Source: Bog-159 sp963738345 (GTDB taxonomy: Bacteria; Acidobacteriota; Terriglobia; Bryobacterales; Bryobacteraceae). From it: DNA of 64,000 nucleotides. The stretch spans positions 3,720,001-3,784,000 of the forward strand of contig CAVTWI010000002.1 in the NCBI GenBank assembly GCA_963738345.1, read 5' to 3'. Position 1 is the stretch's first letter; each line of letters opens with the position of its first letter. Of this stretch, positions 62,323 to 64,000 are shown piece after piece. The notes below the pieces were generated by a model that was not told the origin of the DNA, did no database searches, and saw only the letters and a program-made list of their open reading frames with translations. The translations under genes and the position numbers were made by a program.

Positions 62323-63603
62323 TTACTTCGCGACGCGCGATTTCAAACTTACTTTAACTGGCGTGTTGAGCGGCAGAACCACATTCGCGCCGCGCGCGAT
62401 AAACGTCGAATACACGCTAAAGGCGGCGCCGCTGATGGCGATCGTGGAGGCCACCGCGCGCGGTCCTATCTGCGCCAGCAAAGTGCCAACCAGACCCAGT
62501 CCTACAGCCCCGGATTCGGCGCGCCCGCCGATATCATAATCGGGCACGCCCTGCGCATTGTAGTCCTGATGAAACGACAGTCCGGCCACGGCCACCGCGA
62601 TGGCCGGAAAAATGAACCGCGTTTTAGGACTGACGGCCCGCGCGGCGCCCTCGGAATCGAGCGCCAGGTGAGCATTGAAGTCCGCCTGCACGCCCTCCAC
62701 GTAGCCTTGGATTCCCCGCGCGGCGCGTTCCGGATTCTGGATTTGGCGGAATACAAAGAGCACCCTGCCATTGCGGTGCAGGAAGCGCGCGGGCTTCACT
62801 TCGACGATATCGCCGGTCAGTCGCGTGCCCTCCGGAATCAGCAGGCTGTGGTCGGCCGCGAACAGGGGCCGCGTAACCACAGCTTCCACCGTGGCCCCGC
62901 GTTTGGCAGTTGCGGAACTGACGGGCGTGATCAGCCGGGCATTTACTTCCGGGGCGTCGGATGCGCCGGGCGCCGGAAACTCGATTCCGGCGAAAGCAGG
63001 AACAGGCGGCAACCCTGCGAGAGGCTGCGCCAAAACCGAACTGAATAGCGTCCCCGCCGTCCAGGCCTGACGGTGATAGGGCAGCATGCCGGTTAAGGCG
63101 GATTTGAGGCGGCTCAGTTTTCCCGGCTCTTTGAAGGCCAGAAAGGCGGCGCGCTCCGTATCGAATCGATCGCGCTCGTTTTGGACCACCGCGTTGCTCG
63201 TGCCCTTTTGTGGCTTGTTCACGCGCATGGTGTGCGCGGTTCCGCGCGAAAGGGCGGTGTTCAAGGGAAGACGGGAACCGCCAGGCAGCACTAGCGTGTC
63301 GAACTGAGCTTGCACATCGCGCGGCGGAGTAAAATTCCCAGAAAGGATCGCGCGAACGCGCCGCATCTTGGGCACGCCGCCGATGTGGGCGATGTGCCCC
63401 TCAACCACGCTGCCGGCCGGCACCACCATGCGGTCGAAAACGAAAACCGGTTCCACCAGCTTGCCTTCGATGGCATCGCCTGCATGCCGGATGCGGACTC
63501 GCTGCTCCAAGGCCACGCGCAAGGGAACGCCGGCGGAAACAACTGGCGCTTCCTGCGCCATCGAAGACACACCCATCGCTATCAATAAAATGCACGCACG
63601 CAT
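62323..63603 (-). CDS. Secreted hypothetical acidobacterial protein
   Basis: A 426-residue protein from the ATG at 63603, where a signal peptide starts (MRACILLIAMGVSSMAQ); an upstream in-frame extension to 63897 belongs to another gene. Two similar beta modules appear: one near residue 20-100 (VPLRVALEQRVRIRHAGDAI, VVPAGSVVEGHIA) and one near 225-290 (HSLLIPEGTRLTGDIVEVKP, RVLFVFRQI). The pattern (pole of ...G...G.I..) recalls beta-barrel proteins that resemble TrbI/VirB10 C-terminal domains. The C-terminus is hydrophobic Gly/Ala-rich. Function unknown. Confidence 0.72.
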   Translation of the reverse strand: MRACILLIAMGVSSMAQEAPVVSAGVPLRVALEQRVRIRHAGDAIEGKLVEPVFVFDRMVVPAGSVVEGHIAHIGGVPKMRRVRAILSGNFTPPRDVQAQFDTLVLPGGSRLPLNTALSRGTAHTMRVNKPQKGTSNAVVQNERDRFDTERAAFLAFKEPGKLSRLKSALTGMLPYHRQAWTAGTLFSSVLAQPLAGLPPVPAFAGIEFPAPGASDAPEVNARLITPVSSATAKRGATVEAVVTRPLFAADHSLLIPEGTRLTGDIVEVKPARFLHRNGRVLFVFRQIQNPERAARGIQGYVEGVQADFNAHLALDSEGAARAVSPKTRFIFPAIAVAVAGLSFHQDYNAQGVPDYDIGGRAESGAVGLGLVGTLLAQIGPRAVASTIAISGAAFSVYSTFIARGANVVLPLNTPVKVSLKSRVAK

Positions 63604-63655
63604 CAGCGGGCCTCCGAGTCCGCAGTATAACCCGTGGCCTCGGCGCATGCCGCTC

Positions 63656-64000
63656 TTATTTGCTGCCGGCCGGCACGATTCCCGGGGCCTGAGACTTCTG
63701 GTAGCGCTCCGGCAACTGCTCGCGGTTCTGGCGGAGATCAAGCCCGGTGGGCGCGGCCGGATAGGGTTTGTCTCCCATGATCCCTTTCCAGAGGATGCGG
63801 TTGTAATCATCATCAACTCGATCGGCATCCGAAAATCCATGCCCTTGGTCACCTGTCCCCAAGAGGGGGCGGCGTGCCATTGGGTGGGACACGGCACCAG
63901 ACCGGCGGGTTCGGGAAGAGGCAGCAGACTGATATCGGACGCATACAGACATGCCGATGGCGTGGCCGTGAAACTCCACTTAGCAGGCGTGGTATTGAAG
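63656..64000 (-). CDS. C-terminal end of a probable phosphoesterase/YncE-type secreted protein (5' off window, one frame break)
   Basis: The minus-strand signal runs off the right edge. Right end frame: FNTTPAKWSFTATPSACLYA, then LLPLPEPAG, and ...WGQVTKGMDF. After a break at a TTTT run near 63842 it continues SDADRVDDDYNRILWKGIMG, DKPYPAAPTGLDLRQNREQL, PERYQKS to the TAA at 63656-63658. The D.DYNRILWKGIMGDKPYP pattern recalls the end of bifunctional YncE/alkaline-phosphatase-type proteins, by memory and at low certainty. Only about 115 residues are visible. Confidence 0.5.

Overview
The window looks like chromosomal DNA of a soil acidobacterium of the Solibacter/Bryobacterales kind. This is inferred from gene families: three proteins built from the GNLYGT-type choice-of-anchor repeat (TIGR03803 type), a remnant of a TIGR03435-type soil protein, an ECF sigma factor of the TIGR02999 type, kinases fused to an FGE-sulfatase domain, and many secreted Ig-like or propeller proteins in GC-rich DNA. 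No marker gene fixes the taxon.

Layout. 1-4.1 kb (minus): a very large secreted protein with two sets of seven Vgb-like propeller blades plus Ig/TIG domains, running off the left edge, and a small Big-1-like membrane protein. 4.3-10.6 kb: two DUF4384 proteins, a secreted caspase-PEGA-TPR protein, a membrane Ser/Thr kinase with an FGE domain, and an unknown gene. 10.6-37.7 kb: a type VI secretion system (T6SS). A minus-strand block carries a TssB-TssC fused sheath-like protein, TssM, TssL and TssK; a plus-strand protein carries repeated GEFTRM motifs; then comes a second TssK (minus); then a long plus-strand operon tssB-tssC-hcp-tagJ-tssA-tssE-tssF-tssG-clpV-vgrG, a LysM-metallopeptidase (probable effector) and an unknown helical protein; a PAAR-like (DUF4280) protein faces it. 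No TssJ or FHA gene was found. 37.8-41.8 kb: a second Ser/Thr kinase with a duplicated C-terminal domain, a haem-type DUF3365-HAMP sensor, and a translationally coupled pair (HSSFLAG/SGHY protein and PhyH-like dioxygenase). 42-54 kb: a decayed accessory stretch with a serine-recombinase remnant beside tRNA-Ser(CGA), a terpenoid-cyclase-like protein, a PQQ-like propeller, a TonB-dependent receptor, small repeats and gene fragments, and two toxin-antitoxin pairs. 54-64 kb: two further repeat proteins, a cytochrome b / sulfite-oxidase-like pair, an ECF sigma factor, a GMC oxidoreductase with its small subunit, a secreted protein, and a phosphoesterase-like C-terminus.

How the genes may work together (inference). 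The T6SS operon encodes every core part except TssJ. It is flanked by two Ser/Thr kinases and interrupted by a tail-anchored protein that has a kinase-N-lobe-like head and about ten identical threonine-containing motifs. This suggests a phospho-control module replacing the PpkA/Fha circuit of proteobacterial T6SSs. The DUF4384/caspase/TPR genes next door may belong to the same signalling circuit.

Caution on sequence quality. At least 16 reading-frame breaks, often at short homopolymers, fall in otherwise well conserved genes (caspase gene, kinase, tssA, tssE, tssF and others). Most look like single-base sequence errors rather than gene decay, so the affected proteins are described as frameshift-corrected spans.
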